Source of the DNA: Sphingopyxis sp. BE259
GTDB taxonomy: Bacteria; Pseudomonadota; Alphaproteobacteria; Sphingomonadales; Sphingomonadaceae
DNA length: 64,000 nucleotides
Reading direction: 5' to 3'
Assembly: GCF_031457495.1 (NCBI RefSeq)
Contig: NZ_JAVDWM010000001.1
Location: forward strand, 496,001 to 560,000
In this document: positions 1-9,307 of the stretch, in pieces
How positions within the stretch are numbered: the first letter of the stretch is position 1
How the letters are laid out: each line of letters starts with the position of its first letter
Position numbers and translations under genes: made by a program
The notes under the pieces: generated by a model
Database searches by the model: none
The model's input: only the letters and a program-made list of their open reading frames with translations
What the model was told of the DNA's origin: nothing

Positions 1-639
1 ACTGTCGTCAGCGGGCGTGCCAAAGCCGAGCAGGCCGGCCTGGTTCGCCTTGGTGAGACGCGCCGTGGCGTTGACCAGCACGCTGTGGGTCAGGAACAGC
101 TTGGTCGCGCTCAGCGTGATGTCGGTGCCGCTGCCGTGCGCGGCGCCGACGGCGCGGGCGACGGGGGCGTCAAGGTTGCGCTTGTGCTCGACGCCGACGC
201 TGATCTGCGGGAGCAGCGCGTCACCATAAACGGTATCGCCGACGAGGCGGACTTTGGCGCCAAAAATATCCTGGTTCAGCACATAGCCGCGGCCGAGCCC
301 GAGGGCCGTGCCGACGTCGCGGGTGTCGAAATTTTGCCGCGCATAGCTCAGCTCGACGCGGTTCGCGATGCCGATGGCCATGCCGTGGCTCTGCCAGCCA
401 TAGTCGGGCAGTTCGATCAGCGTGACATGCCCCGACAGGCCGACGCCGCGGTCGGTCGCGCGCCCGGCGATCGTCGACCAGGTGGCGAGCCCGCCGCCGC
501 TGGTTCCCTCGATCGTCGCGACGCCGTTGGTGAGCAACAGTTTGGCGCCGTCGATCAGGGGCGCCTCTTCGGCGGCGGCCGGGGTCGTGGCGCAGGCGAG
601 CGAAAGCGCGGCCAGCAGGCGGAGAAGGGGTTGGTCCAT
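1..639 (-). CDS. DUF3034 family outer-membrane-type protein (3' end outside window)
   Basis: The first 213 codons of a minus-strand gene are present and the frame stays open to the window edge. It opens with a signal peptide (MDQPLLRLLAALSLACATTP, ending near AAAEE). The mature part is rich in short alternating segments with aromatic and glycine residues (GYVLNQDIFGAKVRLVGD, SATKLFLTHSVLVNATARL), as expected for an outer-membrane beta-barrel. I assign it to the DUF3034 family from this pattern and from its neighbours. It is divergent from the cupredoxin gene at 733 across a 93-bp gap, so the two could share regulation. No biochemical function is known to me for the family; a role in an envelope sensing cluster is inference. 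Confidence 0.7.
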   Translation of the reverse strand, partial: MDQPLLRLLAALSLACATTPAAAEEAPLIDGAKLLLTNGVATIEGTSGGGLATWSTIAGRATDRGVGLSGHVTLIELPDYGWQSHGMAIGIANRVELSYARQNFDTRDVGTALGLGRGYVLNQDIFGAKVRLVGDTVYGDALLPQISVGVEHKRNLDAPVARAVGAAHGSGTDITLSATKLFLTHSVLVNATARLTKANQAGLLGFGTPADDS

Positions 640-732
640 ACCGGTGCAATCTCACCAAGAGGCGAAGATTTCGTTAACCATGCACTTGAAAAACTTGAGG
701 GAATATTAAACTCTGTGCCGTAGCCGGACAGG

Positions 733-1350
733 ATGAAGGGACCAGTTTTCATTCTGACAGCGAGCGCGCTGGCGGCCCCACTTGCCATGGCTTGGGCGGC
801 GGCACCCGCGATGGTGCAGGTCCAGATCGTCGATGAGCGCGGTGTCCCGGTTCGCGATGCGGTGGTCGAACTGATCCCCAATGGTGGCTGGCGCGGCGGC
901 GCGATCCGGTTTGGGTGGAAACCCGCCATGGCACAAAAGAGCGTCGCCTTTGTCCCCGGCACGCTGATCGTGGCGCGCGGCAGCGCGGTTGCTTTTCCGA
1001 ACCTCGATAGCGTTCGGCACAGCGTTTACAGCTTTTCGAAAGCGGCGCGGTTCGAGATCGATCTGTATGGCCGCGACCAGACCCGTTCGCACAGCTTCCC
1101 GGTCGGCGGCACGGTGGCGCTGGGTTGCAACATCCACGATCAGATGCGCGGCTATATCCGCGTCGTCGACACACCCTTTGCCGCCAAGACCGACCAGAAT
1201 GGCCTGGTTCGCCTGTCGGGCATGGCGGCGGGCGGCTATCAAATGACCATATGGCACGCCCGGGCGCGCACGCCGGGCGGCGAGTTGAAACGCGCGCTCG
1301 CGGTCGGCGCCGGAACGAATAGCCAAAAAATCGCGGTGAAGCTGCGATGA
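733..1350 (+). CDS. Periplasmic cupredoxin-like protein (annotated elsewhere as methylamine utilization protein)
   Basis: A 205-residue secreted protein with a signal peptide (residues 1-24, ending AWAAA). A plastocyanin-like fold is suggested by His96 in DSVRHSVYSF and by Cys132, His135 and Met138 in GCNIHDQMRGY, which together form a complete type-1 copper ligand set. The segment VQVQIVDERGVPVRDAVVEL looks like a carboxypeptidase-regulatory-type beta-sandwich start. Family members are often labelled methylamine utilization proteins, but no methylamine dehydrogenase genes are near, so that name should not be taken literally. Its stop overlaps the start of the GGDEF-EAL gene by 4 bp, implying translational coupling. 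I infer a copper- or redox-responsive periplasmic partner of that sensor. Confidence 0.75.
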   Translation: MKGPVFILTASALAAPLAMAWAAAPAMVQVQIVDERGVPVRDAVVELIPNGGWRGGAIRFGWKPAMAQKSVAFVPGTLIVARGSAVAFPNLDSVRHSVYSFSKAARFEIDLYGRDQTRSHSFPVGGTVALGCNIHDQMRGYIRVVDTPFAAKTDQNGLVRLSGMAAGGYQMTIWHARARTPGGELKRALAVGAGTNSQKIAVKLR

Positions 1351-3662
1351 TGGTGCTGTCCGCTTGGCCCAAACGCTTGCGGTTTCGCTCGCTGAAGCTG
1401 CGGATCGCGGTCGCCTATGCGGCGCTATCTGCGGCGATCCTGGCCGCGATCCTGCTCCTCGCGGGCAATGGTATCGGCCGTTTTGGCGAAGCCAGCGCCT
1501 CGCGCGACCTGGCCGCCAACGCGCGGGTGTTCGACGAGATCATCGACCTGCGCGCGCAGCAGATGCGCGGATCGGCCGATGTGCTGTCGCGCGACTTCGG
1601 CTTTCGCGAAGCCGTTGCGACCGGTGATCAGGCGACGATCGACAGCGCGCTGGTCAGTCTGCGCGAACGCTCGCGCAGCGCCGCGGCGTTCGTTGTCGGC
1701 TTTGATGGCGCGATGATCGGTTCGGCGACGGCGGGGCTGCCCGCGTCGGGTGATTTGTGGGACGCGCTCGACGGCGGTCAGGATCATGGCATCATCCAGA
1801 TCGGCGACAAGTTGGCGCTGGCCGCCGCATCGCCGATCGAGGTTCCCGATACGATCGGCTGGCTTGTCCTTGCCCAACCGCTCGACGCCGCTGAAATGCG
1901 CGGCCTTGCCAAGCTCGCGGCGGTCGACATCCACGCGCGGGTGCTTCGCGCGTCGCGGCTTCCCGCCGCGCTCGCCGCTGCGCCGTCGGGACAAGTCGTC
2001 GAAAGCGGCGACCGCGAGCGGGTTCTGCATCATGTGACCGCGCTGCCCAGCTTGCAGGCGGGAATCCGCCCGCGGCTGGTGCTCGACCACTCGCTCAGCC
2101 AGGCGCTGGGCGAATATTCGGGGCTGCAATGGCTGCTCGTGGCGCTCGCCGTGGCGGGGGTGACGCTGATCATCGTCCTCAGCTGGCGTATCGCGCGCAC
2201 CATCACCCGCCCCCTGAGCGCGCTCGATAACGCGACGCGCCTGATCGGCGAAGGCAAGGACGCCGCGGTCGAAGTGACCTCGGACGACGAGATCGGCCGC
2301 CTTGGCGCGAGTTTTAACACGATGGTCGCCGCGATCGCGGAACGCGAACGCCAGATCACCCATGTGGCGCTCCACGATGGCCTGACCAACCTGCCGAACC
2401 GCAAATTGTTCGTCGAACAGCTCGATCATGCGCTGGCGCGGCGGCGGGACGACGCGCGGCTGATGGTCGTCTATGTCGATCTCGACGATTTCAAGGTCGT
2501 CAACGATACGTTGGGGCATCCGGCGGGGGACGCGCTGCTCCGCAATGTCGCGGCGCATTTGCAGGGCGTGCTGGGCGATGCCATCGTCGCGCGGCTCGGC
2601 GGCGACGAATTCGCGATCCTGTTCAGCGACCTGCCCGGCAACGAAAATCTCGCCGCGCTCGCCGACAAATTGCAGGGCTGTTTCGACCGTTCGATCCTGA
2701 TCGACGGGCAACAGGCCGATGCGTCGGCCAGCATGGGGATCGCGGTCGCGCCCGATGACGGCGTCGATGGCATCACACTGATGAAAAACGCCGACCTGGC
2801 GCTGTATCGGGCCAAGCGTGACGGCAAGGCGACGCATCATTTCTTTGAACAATCGCTCGATGAACAGGCGCGTCATCGCCGCCAGATGGAACTCGACCTG
2901 CGGCTGGCGATCCGCGACGGCGGGTTCGAACTATATTTCCAGCCGCTTTACAGCATGCACGAAGAACGGCTGATGGCGTTCGAGGCACTGATCCGCTGGC
3001 CCCACCCCGACAAGGGCATGATCAGCCCGATGGAATTCATCCCGCTAGCCGAGGAAACCGGGCTGATCGTCCAGATCGGCGAATGGGTGATCCGCGAAGC
3101 GTGCCGGCAGGCGGCAACGTGGGACGGCGATTTGTCGGTCGCGGTCAATATTTCACCCAAACAATTTCTCGCCCCGGGGCTCGCCAATATCGTGCTGTCG
3201 GCGCTGGCGTCGTCGGGGCTGCCCGCCAACCGGCTCGAACTGGAAATTACCGAGAGCATCTTTATCGCCAATGTCGAAAAGACGCTCGAAACCTTGCATA
3301 GCCTGCGCGCGCTGGGCGTCCGCATCGCGCTCGACGACTTCGGCACCGGCTATTCTTCGCTCAGCTATCTGCGCTCTTTCCCGTTCGACAAGCTCAAGAT
3401 CGATCAGAGCTTTGTCCGCGACCTGACACAAGGCGGCAACGCCAATGCGGTGATCCGCGCGATCACGACGCTGGCCGACGCGCTGGGCATGGAAACGCTG
3501 GCGGAGGGGGTCGAGGACGAGGCGCAGGCGGAAATCCTGCGGCAGGAGGGCTGCCACCAGATCCAAGGCTATCTGCTCAGCCGCCCGATCGACGCCAATG
3601 CGGTGCATGTCTTTATTGCGGAGATGGGACCGGAAACCGATCGTGAGCGGCTCAGCGCCTGA
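1347..3662 (+). CDS. Membrane sensor with dCache-HAMP-GGDEF-EAL: c-di-GMP synthase/phosphodiesterase
   Basis: A 771-residue inner-membrane protein. TM1 lies at about residues 19-41 and TM2 at about 258-280; between them is a periplasmic region of about 215 residues resembling a double-Cache (dCache_3) sensor (FDEIIDLRAQQMRGSADVL, then DFGFREAVATGDQ). A HAMP linker follows TM2. The GGDEF domain has an intact active site at residues 418-422 (RLGGDEFAIL), but no RxxD inhibitory site at the usual spacing. The EAL domain begins near Glu546 (EALIRWPHP) and keeps DDFGTGYSS and the other catalytic blocks. Both making and degrading c-di-GMP are therefore possible. It is coupled to the upstream cupredoxin gene, which may be its periplasmic input; that link is inferred. 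Confidence 0.9.
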   Translation: MMVLSAWPKRLRFRSLKLRIAVAYAALSAAILAAILLLAGNGIGRFGEASASRDLAANARVFDEIIDLRAQQMRGSADVLSRDFGFREAVATGDQATIDSALVSLRERSRSAAAFVVGFDGAMIGSATAGLPASGDLWDALDGGQDHGIIQIGDKLALAAASPIEVPDTIGWLVLAQPLDAAEMRGLAKLAAVDIHARVLRASRLPAALAAAPSGQVVESGDRERVLHHVTALPSLQAGIRPRLVLDHSLSQALGEYSGLQWLLVALAVAGVTLIIVLSWRIARTITRPLSALDNATRLIGEGKDAAVEVTSDDEIGRLGASFNTMVAAIAERERQITHVALHDGLTNLPNRKLFVEQLDHALARRRDDARLMVVYVDLDDFKVVNDTLGHPAGDALLRNVAAHLQGVLGDAIVARLGGDEFAILFSDLPGNENLAALADKLQGCFDRSILIDGQQADASASMGIAVAPDDGVDGITLMKNADLALYRAKRDGKATHHFFEQSLDEQARHRRQMELDLRLAIRDGGFELYFQPLYSMHEERLMAFEALIRWPHPDKGMISPMEFIPLAEETGLIVQIGEWVIREACRQAATWDGDLSVAVNISPKQFLAPGLANIVLSALASSGLPANRLELEITESIFIANVEKTLETLHSLRALGVRIALDDFGTGYSSLSYLRSFPFDKLKIDQSFVRDLTQGGNANAVIRAITTLADALGMETLAEGVEDEAQAEILRQEGCHQIQGYLLSRPIDANAVHVFIAEMGPETDRERLSA

Positions 3663-3694
3663 CGGCCATCGTTCGCCCGGGCCGTGAAAGGGCG

Positions 3695-3725
3695 AGGGTC
3701 CCGCCGATCGTGTCGGCGAGACCCT
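3695..3725. terminator. Hairpin between convergent GGDEF-EAL and HU genes
   Basis: AGGGTC (3695-3700) pairs with GACCCT (3720-3725), and the inner CGCCGA pairs with TCGGCG, with one mismatch between the two stems. It sits in the 74-bp gap between convergent genes. There is no clear T-run on either side, so termination efficiency is uncertain. Confidence 0.45.
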
Positions 3726-3736
3726 GCACCGGATAA

Positions 3737-4012
3737 TCAGCCGTTCAGGCGATCCTTGACGGCCTTGGCCGGACCAAAGGTCAGCTTCTTGGCGGCCTTG
3801 ATCTGGATCGTCGCGCCGGTCGACGGGTTGCGGCCTTCGCGCGCCGGAGTAGCCTTGACCTTGAACTTGCCAAAGCCGTTGACCGATACTTCGTCACCCT
3901 TGGCGGCGGCATCGCCGATCGCGGCGAAGACGGCGTCGACGGCCTTGCGCCCGTCGGCCTTGCTGAGGTCCAGCGACGCGGCGACGGCGTCCGACAGTTC
4001 GGCGTGATTCAT
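3737..4012 (-). CDS. hup: HU-family nucleoid protein
   Basis: A 91-residue protein, the usual HU length. It has the family hallmarks: an N-terminal helical dimerisation region (MNHAELSDAVAASLDLSKAD), GFGKF before the DNA-binding beta-arm, and GRNPSTG with the arm-tip proline. The start at 4012 is chosen because GGAGAG lies about 6 bases upstream; longer in-frame starts only add unrelated residues. HU compacts DNA and bends it at recombination, replication and promoter sites. It lies 114 bp downstream of cobU on the same strand and probably has its own promoter in that gap. Confidence 0.95.
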   Translation of the reverse strand: MNHAELSDAVAASLDLSKADGRKAVDAVFAAIGDAAAKGDEVSVNGFGKFKVKATPAREGRNPSTGATIQIKAAKKLTFGPAKAVKDRLNG

Positions 4013-4126
4013 AAATTCTCTCCTGGTTTCGGCCGAGCGATTCCCGGCCAATGCGCTGCCATAGCCGCAGGATACGCCGTTCGCCAAGAGCCCGTTTTTC
4101 GGGGGGTCGCGCCGCGAAAACTCGCC

Positions 4127-4657
4127 TTATCGCGCGATCGACGGCGTTTTGAGGGTCAGCGGGAGTCCGGCGGTGAGCAGCACGACCTCGTCGGCGACGG
4201 CAGCGACCGCCTGATTGAGCTTTCCCGCCGCGTCGCGGAAGCGCCGTGCCAGCGCATTATCGGGCACGATGCCCAACCCGACTTCGTTGGACACCAGGAT
4301 GATATGGCCGGTGAACTGATTGATTATATGACATAATTCAGCTTCGGCTTTGCCAAGGTCGGCGTCGGCGAGCATCAGGTTCGACAGCCACAAAGTGAGG
4401 CAATCGACCAGCACCACCGCGCCCGGGGCGTTCAGCGCGCCAAGCACCGCAGGCAGGTCGCGCGGCGCTTCGACGGTGGACCAGCGCGCGTCGCGGTCGG
4501 CCCGATGCCGTGCGATACGGCTCCGCATTTCATCGTCGAACGCGTCGGCGGTTGCGACAAAATGATGGCGGCCCGCCAGCATTTCGGCGCGCGCCTGCGC
4601 CTGGCGGCTCTTGCCCGAGCGCGCGCCGCCGAGCACGAACAGGCGGGTGGCGGTCAT
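4127..4657 (-). CDS. cobU: Adenosylcobinamide kinase / guanylyltransferase (CobU/CobP)
   Basis: A 176-residue bifunctional enzyme that phosphorylates adenosylcobinamide and then transfers GMP to give AdoCbi-GDP. The P-loop GGARSGKS lies near the N-terminus. [15 protein letters not shown] contains the conserved histidine/arginine stretch that carries GMP in the family, and [11 protein letters not shown] is the other family block. The start overlaps the cobQ stop in an ATGA junction. It is the last gene of the cobalamin operon and would act just before cobS. Confidence 0.95.
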   Translation of the reverse strand: MTATRLFVLGGARSGKSRQAQARAEMLAGRHHFVATADAFDDEMRSRIARHRADRDARWSTVEAPRDLPAVLGALNAPGAVVLVDCLTLWLSNLMLADADLGKAEAELCHIINQFTGHIILVSNEVGLGIVPDNALARRFRDAAGKLNQAVAAVADEVVLLTAGLPLTLKTPSIAR

Positions 4658-6111
4658 GCGCGCACCCCGGCTAGGGCCAGCAAGCCGTCCAGATCGACGT
4701 GCTGCGCGAGTTCGGCGGCGATGGCTTCGAGCGCCGCATCGACATCGGCGGCATAATCGGCCCCGCTGCCCGCCACGTCGATACGGGCGAGCAGCGCGCG
4801 GCGCAGATCTGCCGAGGCGAACAGGCCGTGGAGATAGGAGCCGATCACCCGGCCACCGTGGCTGACCGCGCCGTCGCGAGTGCCGTCGGCGAGCGTGGCA
4901 AAGGCGTGCGCTGTGCCGGGGCCGCGCGTTTCGCCCATATGCATTTCATAGCCCTCCATGGCCGCGCCCAGCGCCGATCCGGTAACGCGGCGCAGCGTCT
5001 TGGCGGGCGACAGGACGGTTTCGACATCGAGCAGCTCCAGCCCCGCGACCGCCGCCGCCGCACCCTCGGTCCCCAGCGGATCGGCGATGCGCCGCCCCAG
5101 CATCTGATACCCGCCGCACAGCCCGATAATCATCCCGCCGCGCCGGTGATGCGCCCTGATGTCGATGTCCCAGCCCTCGGCGCGCAGCGCGCCCAGATCG
5201 GCGATCGTCGCTTTTGATCCGGGCAGGACGATGACCGCCGCCTCGGCGGGGATCGGCCGCCCCGGTGGGACCATCACCACCTCGACGCCGGGTTCCAGCT
5301 TGAACGGGTCGAGATCGTCGAAATTGGATATGCGCGGCAGGATCGGACAGGCGATCATCCGCCGCCCCTCGCGCGGGTCGGCGGGGCGCTCAAGGATGAC
5401 CGCATCCTCGCTCGGCAATCGCGCCGCGGCGCTGAGCCACGGAACGACCCCGAAGCCCGGCCAGCCGCTGCGCCGCTCGATCTCGCGATAGCCGTCGTTG
5501 AACAGCGCCGGATCGCCGCGAAACTTGTTGATCAGGAAGCCGCGGATCATCGCCGCATCGTCGGGGTCGATCACTGCGAGGGTGCCGACGATCGCCGCGA
5601 TCACCCCGCCGCGGTCGATGTCGCCGACCAGCACGACAGGGACGTTCGCCGCGCGGGCAAAGCCCAAATTGGCGATGTCGCCGGCGCGCAGGTTGATCTC
5701 GGCGGGCGACCCCGCGCCCTCGACGACGACGATGTCGCATTGCGCGCGCAGCCGGTCATAGCTTTGCAGCACTTCGGTCAGCAGCGCGCCGCGCGCTTCG
5801 CGAAAATTGCCGCTGCCCAGCGTCCCGCGCACCCGGCCATGAACGATCAGCTGCGACGTGCGGTCGGCCTGCGGCTTCAGCAGCACCGGGTTCATGTCGC
5901 TGTGCGACGGCGTGCGGCACGCGATTGCTTGCAGCGCCTGCGCGCGCCCGATCTCGCCGCCGTCGATCGTCACCGCGGCATTGTTTGACATATTCTGCGG
6001 CTTGAACGGGCGAACGATCAGCCCGCGATTGGTAAAGGCGCGGCACAGCCCCGCGACCAGCACCGATTTGCCGACGTCGGAGCCGGTCCCCTGAAGCATC
6101 AACGCAGCCAT
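4654..6111 (-). CDS. cobQ: Cobyric acid synthase (CobQ/CbiP)
   Basis: A 485-residue ATP- and glutamine-dependent amidotransferase that amidates the b, d, e and g carboxylates of adenosylcobyrinic acid a,c-diamide. The N-terminal dethiobiotin-synthetase-like domain has the P-loop GTGSDVGKS. The C-terminal class I glutamine amidotransferase domain keeps the nucleophile in [11 protein letters not shown] and the catalytic histidine in GSYLHGLF. I take the ATG at 6111 ([16 protein letters not shown]), which matches the family N-terminus; it overlaps the end of cobD by 13 bp. Its presence without any corrin-ring genes nearby suggests use of an imported or scavenged late precursor. Confidence 0.95.
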   Translation of the reverse strand: MAALMLQGTGSDVGKSVLVAGLCRAFTNRGLIVRPFKPQNMSNNAAVTIDGGEIGRAQALQAIACRTPSHSDMNPVLLKPQADRTSQLIVHGRVRGTLGSGNFREARGALLTEVLQSYDRLRAQCDIVVVEGAGSPAEINLRAGDIANLGFARAANVPVVLVGDIDRGGVIAAIVGTLAVIDPDDAAMIRGFLINKFRGDPALFNDGYREIERRSGWPGFGVVPWLSAAARLPSEDAVILERPADPREGRRMIACPILPRISNFDDLDPFKLEPGVEVVMVPPGRPIPAEAAVIVLPGSKATIADLGALRAEGWDIDIRAHHRRGGMIIGLCGGYQMLGRRIADPLGTEGAAAAVAGLELLDVETVLSPAKTLRRVTGSALGAAMEGYEMHMGETRGPGTAHAFATLADGTRDGAVSHGGRVIGSYLHGLFASADLRRALLARIDVAGSGADYAADVDAALEAIAAELAQHVDLDGLLALAGVRA

Positions 6112-7037
6112 AGGGTCACTCCTGCGATCAACCACAGGATCAGGCAAGCGCGCAGATAGATCGTCAACGCCCGGTCGATATCACCGGCATCGGCGTCGAC
6201 ACGACCATCGCCGATCCACGTCTTGTCATGCATCACCTCGTCATAGGCGACCGGACCCGCCAGTCGCAGCCTCAGCGCCCCCGCCATCGCCGCCTCGGGC
6301 CAACCAGCGTTGGGCGAGGCATGGCTGCGCGCGTCGCGGCGCATCACGCGCCACCCGCCGCGCCCCGCGAGGCAAATCAAGGCGCCCGCCAGCCGCGCCG
6401 GAATCCAGTTTGCGGCATCGTCGGTCCGCGCCGCGGCCCAGCCGAAGGCACGCCAGCGATCCTCGCGGTGGCCGATCAGGCTGTCGGCGGTGTTGATCGC
6501 CTTATACGCCCACACGCCGGGCAGGCCGAGGAGGAGCAGCCAGAACAGGGGCGCGGCGACGCCGTCGCAGAAACTTTCGGCCAGGCTTTCGATGGCGGCG
6601 CGGGCGACGCCGGGTTCGTCCAGCGCGGCGGTATCGCGGCCAACGATCCGACCGACCGCGATGCGCGCGCCGGGCGGGTCGCTGGCGTCGATCCGCTCGC
6701 CGACGGCGCGGACATGGTCGAACAGGCTGCGCTGCGCCAGTGCAGGCCAGGCAAGGATGGCGACGCCGATCCAGCCCCAACCGTCTAGCGCCCTCAGCAG
6801 CCAAGTATGCATCGCCCAGGCCGGACCGATGGCGACGGTCAACAGAAGCAGCAGGGTGAAGATGCCGAGCGCCCGCCGTGTCGCAAAGCTGCGGGCGGGT
6901 TTGTTCCACCGCGCCTCGCAGTGGTCGATAATCCGCGCGAACAGCCCGACTGGATGCCCGATGCGGCGATAGAGGGCCGCGGGCCAGCCCAAGGCAGCGT
7001 CGAGCACCAGCGCGGCGAGGGCGACGGGTTCAGCCAT
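6099..7037 (-). CDS. cobD: Adenosylcobinamide-phosphate synthase (CbiB/CobD)
   Basis: A 312-residue integral membrane protein with several hydrophobic helices (for example [18 protein letters not shown]). It attaches (R)-1-amino-2-propanol phosphate to adenosylcobyric acid. Conserved loops are visible: [50 protein letters not shown] and NWIPARL. I chose ATG 7037 ([14 protein letters not shown]) because it matches the family start; it overlaps the end of the cobC gene by 8 bp. Naming follows the alphaproteobacterial scheme; in Salmonella this is CbiB. Confidence 0.93.
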   Translation of the reverse strand: MAEPVALAALVLDAALGWPAALYRRIGHPVGLFARIIDHCEARWNKPARSFATRRALGIFTLLLLLTVAIGPAWAMHTWLLRALDGWGWIGVAILAWPALAQRSLFDHVRAVGERIDASDPPGARIAVGRIVGRDTAALDEPGVARAAIESLAESFCDGVAAPLFWLLLLGLPGVWAYKAINTADSLIGHREDRWRAFGWAAARTDDAANWIPARLAGALICLAGRGGWRVMRRDARSHASPNAGWPEAAMAGALRLRLAGPVAYDEVMHDKTWIGDGRVDADAGDIDRALTIYLRACLILWLIAGVTLWLR

Positions 7038-7998
7038 CGGCCAGCGCCGCATCGAGCCGTGCCAGCGCATCGGCATCGGCGGGCAGGCCGATCCGCAGCC
7101 AGCGCGGCTGGTTGGCAAAGGGACGGGTCAGGATCGCGCGCCGCGCCAGCCGTTCGAACAGCACGTGCGCGTCGTCGGCTTCGATCAGGCGGAACAGCGG
7201 GCAGGCGCCGATAGGCCGATAGCCGTGGCGCCCCAGCGTCGCGTCGAGCGTGGCGGCGTCGTGCGGCAGTCGCTCGCGCGTGGCGGCGATCCAGTCTTGG
7301 TCAGTATAGGCATCGAAGCCGATTGCGATGGCGGCCGCCGACAGCGGCCATGCGCCCAGCCTTTCGCGCAGCGCCGCAATGATGGCTAGCGGCGCGATGA
7401 CGAAGCCTAGCCGGACCCCCGCCAGCCCGAAAAATTTGCCGAAAGACCGGAAGACGATCAGCCGCTGCATGTCGCTGACCAGCGACGCCATGCTTGCCAC
7501 CGGATCGGCATCGGCGAACGCCTCGTCGACCAGCAGCCAGCCGTCGCCGCGTCCGCGCAACAGCACTTGCATTGCGGCATGGCGGATCACCCGGCCATCG
7601 GGATTGTTGGGGTTGGCGATGATCAGCGTATCGCCGTCGCCGACGGCATCGAACAAGGTCGCCGTGCTACCCGCGATCATCGCGCCATGGGTGCGATAAG
7701 CGGGGACCACATGCTGCGCCGCGCCGCCGACCAGCGTGCCGACCAGTCGCAACCCGATCTCGCTGCCCGGCACCGCGCAGATATGGCGCGGATCGACACC
7801 GAAACAGGACGCGGCGGCGGCTTCGAGTGCCGCTAACGCTTCGGAGTCGGGCAGCCGCCGCCAGTCGAACGCCATGTTGGCGGCGCTCGGCCAGGGATGC
7901 GGGTTGATCCCGGTCGACAGGTCGATCCAGTCGCTGCTGCCGAAATGGCGCTGCGCCGCGACCAGCCCGCCGCCGTGCCACATCCATGGGACGCTCAT
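7030..7998 (-). CDS. cobC: L-threonine-O-3-phosphate decarboxylase, PLP enzyme (CobC type)
   Basis: A 322-residue fold-type I PLP enzyme of the aminotransferase class I/II family. It makes the aminopropanol-phosphate linker attached by the downstream CobD. Visible blocks are IDLSTGINPHPWP at the N-terminus, NPNNPDG, VDEAFAD, and the PLP-lysine motif FRSFGKFFGLAGVRLGF. It starts in an ATGA overlap with the cobS stop. Salmonella calls this enzyme CobD; I use the Pseudomonas denitrificans name CobC. Confidence 0.92.
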   Translation of the reverse strand: MSVPWMWHGGGLVAAQRHFGSSDWIDLSTGINPHPWPSAANMAFDWRRLPDSEALAALEAAAASCFGVDPRHICAVPGSEIGLRLVGTLVGGAAQHVVPAYRTHGAMIAGSTATLFDAVGDGDTLIIANPNNPDGRVIRHAAMQVLLRGRGDGWLLVDEAFADADPVASMASLVSDMQRLIVFRSFGKFFGLAGVRLGFVIAPLAIIAALRERLGAWPLSAAAIAIGFDAYTDQDWIAATRERLPHDAATLDATLGRHGYRPIGACPLFRLIEADDAHVLFERLARRAILTRPFANQPRWLRIGLPADADALARLDAALADG

Positions 7999-8741
7999 CC
8001 GCTATGCACCAGCAACAGCGCCGCGGCGAGCAACAGGCTTTCGCCGATCTCGATCCCCGCGCCATGGCCATCGCCCGAAATGCCGCCGATGCGGCGCACC
8101 AGCCACCAGCCCCAAAAGGCGAAAATCAAGGGAGCGGCCAATAGCGAAGGCGACAGCCACCCCGCTGCGAGTAGCAGCACGCCCCAGATTGCGAGATCGA
8201 GCGGACGCACTGCGCCGCGGAATCGCGACCCCAGTCCGGCGTGCAAATCGGGCATTGTGCGCGACCAAAGCAGCGGGCCGATGCGGCCCGCAAAGGGGAT
8301 CAACGCGATGGCGACGAACGCTTGGTCGTCGATCAGCGCGTGGAGCAGGACCAGCTTGGCGATCAGTTGCAGCGCGATGGTTACCACCGCGAAGCTGCCG
8401 ACATGCGGGTCGGCCAGCACCGCCAGCAAGCGTTCGCGATCCTCGACGGCGGACAGCCGTCCGCGGGCCTTATGCGCCGCGCCGCCGGCGTCGGCGATGT
8501 CGCCCAGCCCGTCGAGATGTAGCGCGCCGGTGACCGCGACCCACATCAGCAACGCGAACAACGCGCCCGTCCACGGATCGATTTGCCCGCCGACCCAGCC
8601 TGCGACCGCGACGAGCGTGCCGATGATCAGCCCGACCGCAGGAAACCAGCGCATCGATGCCGCGAATTCGGCGCTCGACACTGTGATCCGCGGGGTCGGC
8701 AGGCGGGTGAGGAACTGGATCGCGATCAGTAGCCCCTTCAT
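7995..8741 (-). CDS. cobS: Adenosylcobinamide-GDP ribazoletransferase (cobalamin synthase)
   Basis: A 248-residue polytopic membrane protein that joins AdoCbi-GDP and alpha-ribazole (or its 5'-phosphate), the final assembly step of cobalamin. The family start MKGLLIAIQFLTRLPTP fixes ATG 8741, which overlaps the upstream phosphatase stop by 4 bp. HLDGLGDIADA is the conserved acidic motif of the family. Several hydrophobic helices follow. It is called CobV in Pseudomonas nomenclature. Confidence 0.94.
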   Translation of the reverse strand: MKGLLIAIQFLTRLPTPRITVSSAEFAASMRWFPAVGLIIGTLVAVAGWVGGQIDPWTGALFALLMWVAVTGALHLDGLGDIADAGGAAHKARGRLSAVEDRERLLAVLADPHVGSFAVVTIALQLIAKLVLLHALIDDQAFVAIALIPFAGRIGPLLWSRTMPDLHAGLGSRFRGAVRPLDLAIWGVLLLAAGWLSPSLLAAPLIFAFWGWWLVRRIGGISGDGHGAGIEIGESLLLAAALLLVHSG

Positions 8742-9307
8742 GCCGTCAGTCCGACGATTTGGGCGCTGATCGGTTCGCCCGGCCAGATGGTCAGTGACAG
8801 CCGCGCCGCATAGGGCAGGTCGAACGCCCACAGTTGGCGTTGCTCGAACCCGCATAGCCTGTGCAGCGCGGCGCGCATCGTGCCGCCATGGGTCACCACC
8901 AGCGTCGGTACGGGCGGCAGGTCCGCGATCGCCGCTGCTACCCGTGCGACCAGCGCCGACCAACGCTCGCCGCCCGGCGGGGGATGGGCCTCGGGGTCGT
9001 CCCAGAACCGCCCCAGCGCACCCGGATCGACATCGCTGCTCGCCAACCCGTCCCAATCGCCGAAATCCAGCTCGCGCCAGCGCCGGTCGATGACGAGCGG
9101 CAGGCCCAGCGCTGCGCCAATCGCCTCTCCCGCTGCGCGGCTGCGGCGCAAATCGGACGCGACAATCCGTTCGATGCCCAGCCCCGCCGCCTGCGCCTCA
9201 CACGCGGCGATCCCCGCCGGCGTCGGGATGCCATCGGTGCGGCCCATCAGCAGCCCCGGCGTTTCGGGTGCGCCGTGGCGCAGCAGGTGGAGCGCAAAGC
9301 CGCTCAC
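8738..9307 (-). CDS. Histidine phosphatase, probable alpha-ribazole phosphatase
   Basis: A 189-residue phosphoglycerate-mutase-like phosphatase. The catalytic RHG is at residues 10-12 (LHLLRHGAPE). SDLRRSRAAGEAI, ELDFGDWDGL and VVTHGGTM supply the remaining family residues. The GTG start at 9307 overlaps the cobT stop (GTGA). The position between cobT and cobS fits removal of the phosphate from alpha-ribazole-5'-phosphate or adenosylcobalamin-5'-phosphate, the role of Salmonella CobC. The exact substrate is inferred from context, since this superfamily is broad. Confidence 0.85.
   Translation of the reverse strand: MSGFALHLLRHGAPETPGLLMGRTDGIPTPAGIAACEAQAAGLGIERIVASDLRRSRAAGEAIGAALGLPLVIDRRWRELDFGDWDGLASSDVDPGALGRFWDDPEAHPPPGGERWSALVARVAAAIADLPPVPTLVVTHGGTMRAALHRLCGFEQRQLWAFDLPYAARLSLTIWPGEPISAQIVGLTA

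Noticed and set aside
733..1350. A role in methylamine metabolism
   Set aside because: The name is inherited from databases; no mau genes are present and the copper ligands point to a cupredoxin.
1425..2876. A 483-codon minus-strand frame opposite the GGDEF-EAL gene
   Set aside because: The plus-strand protein has intact GGDEF and EAL motifs; this frame is low-complexity antisense.
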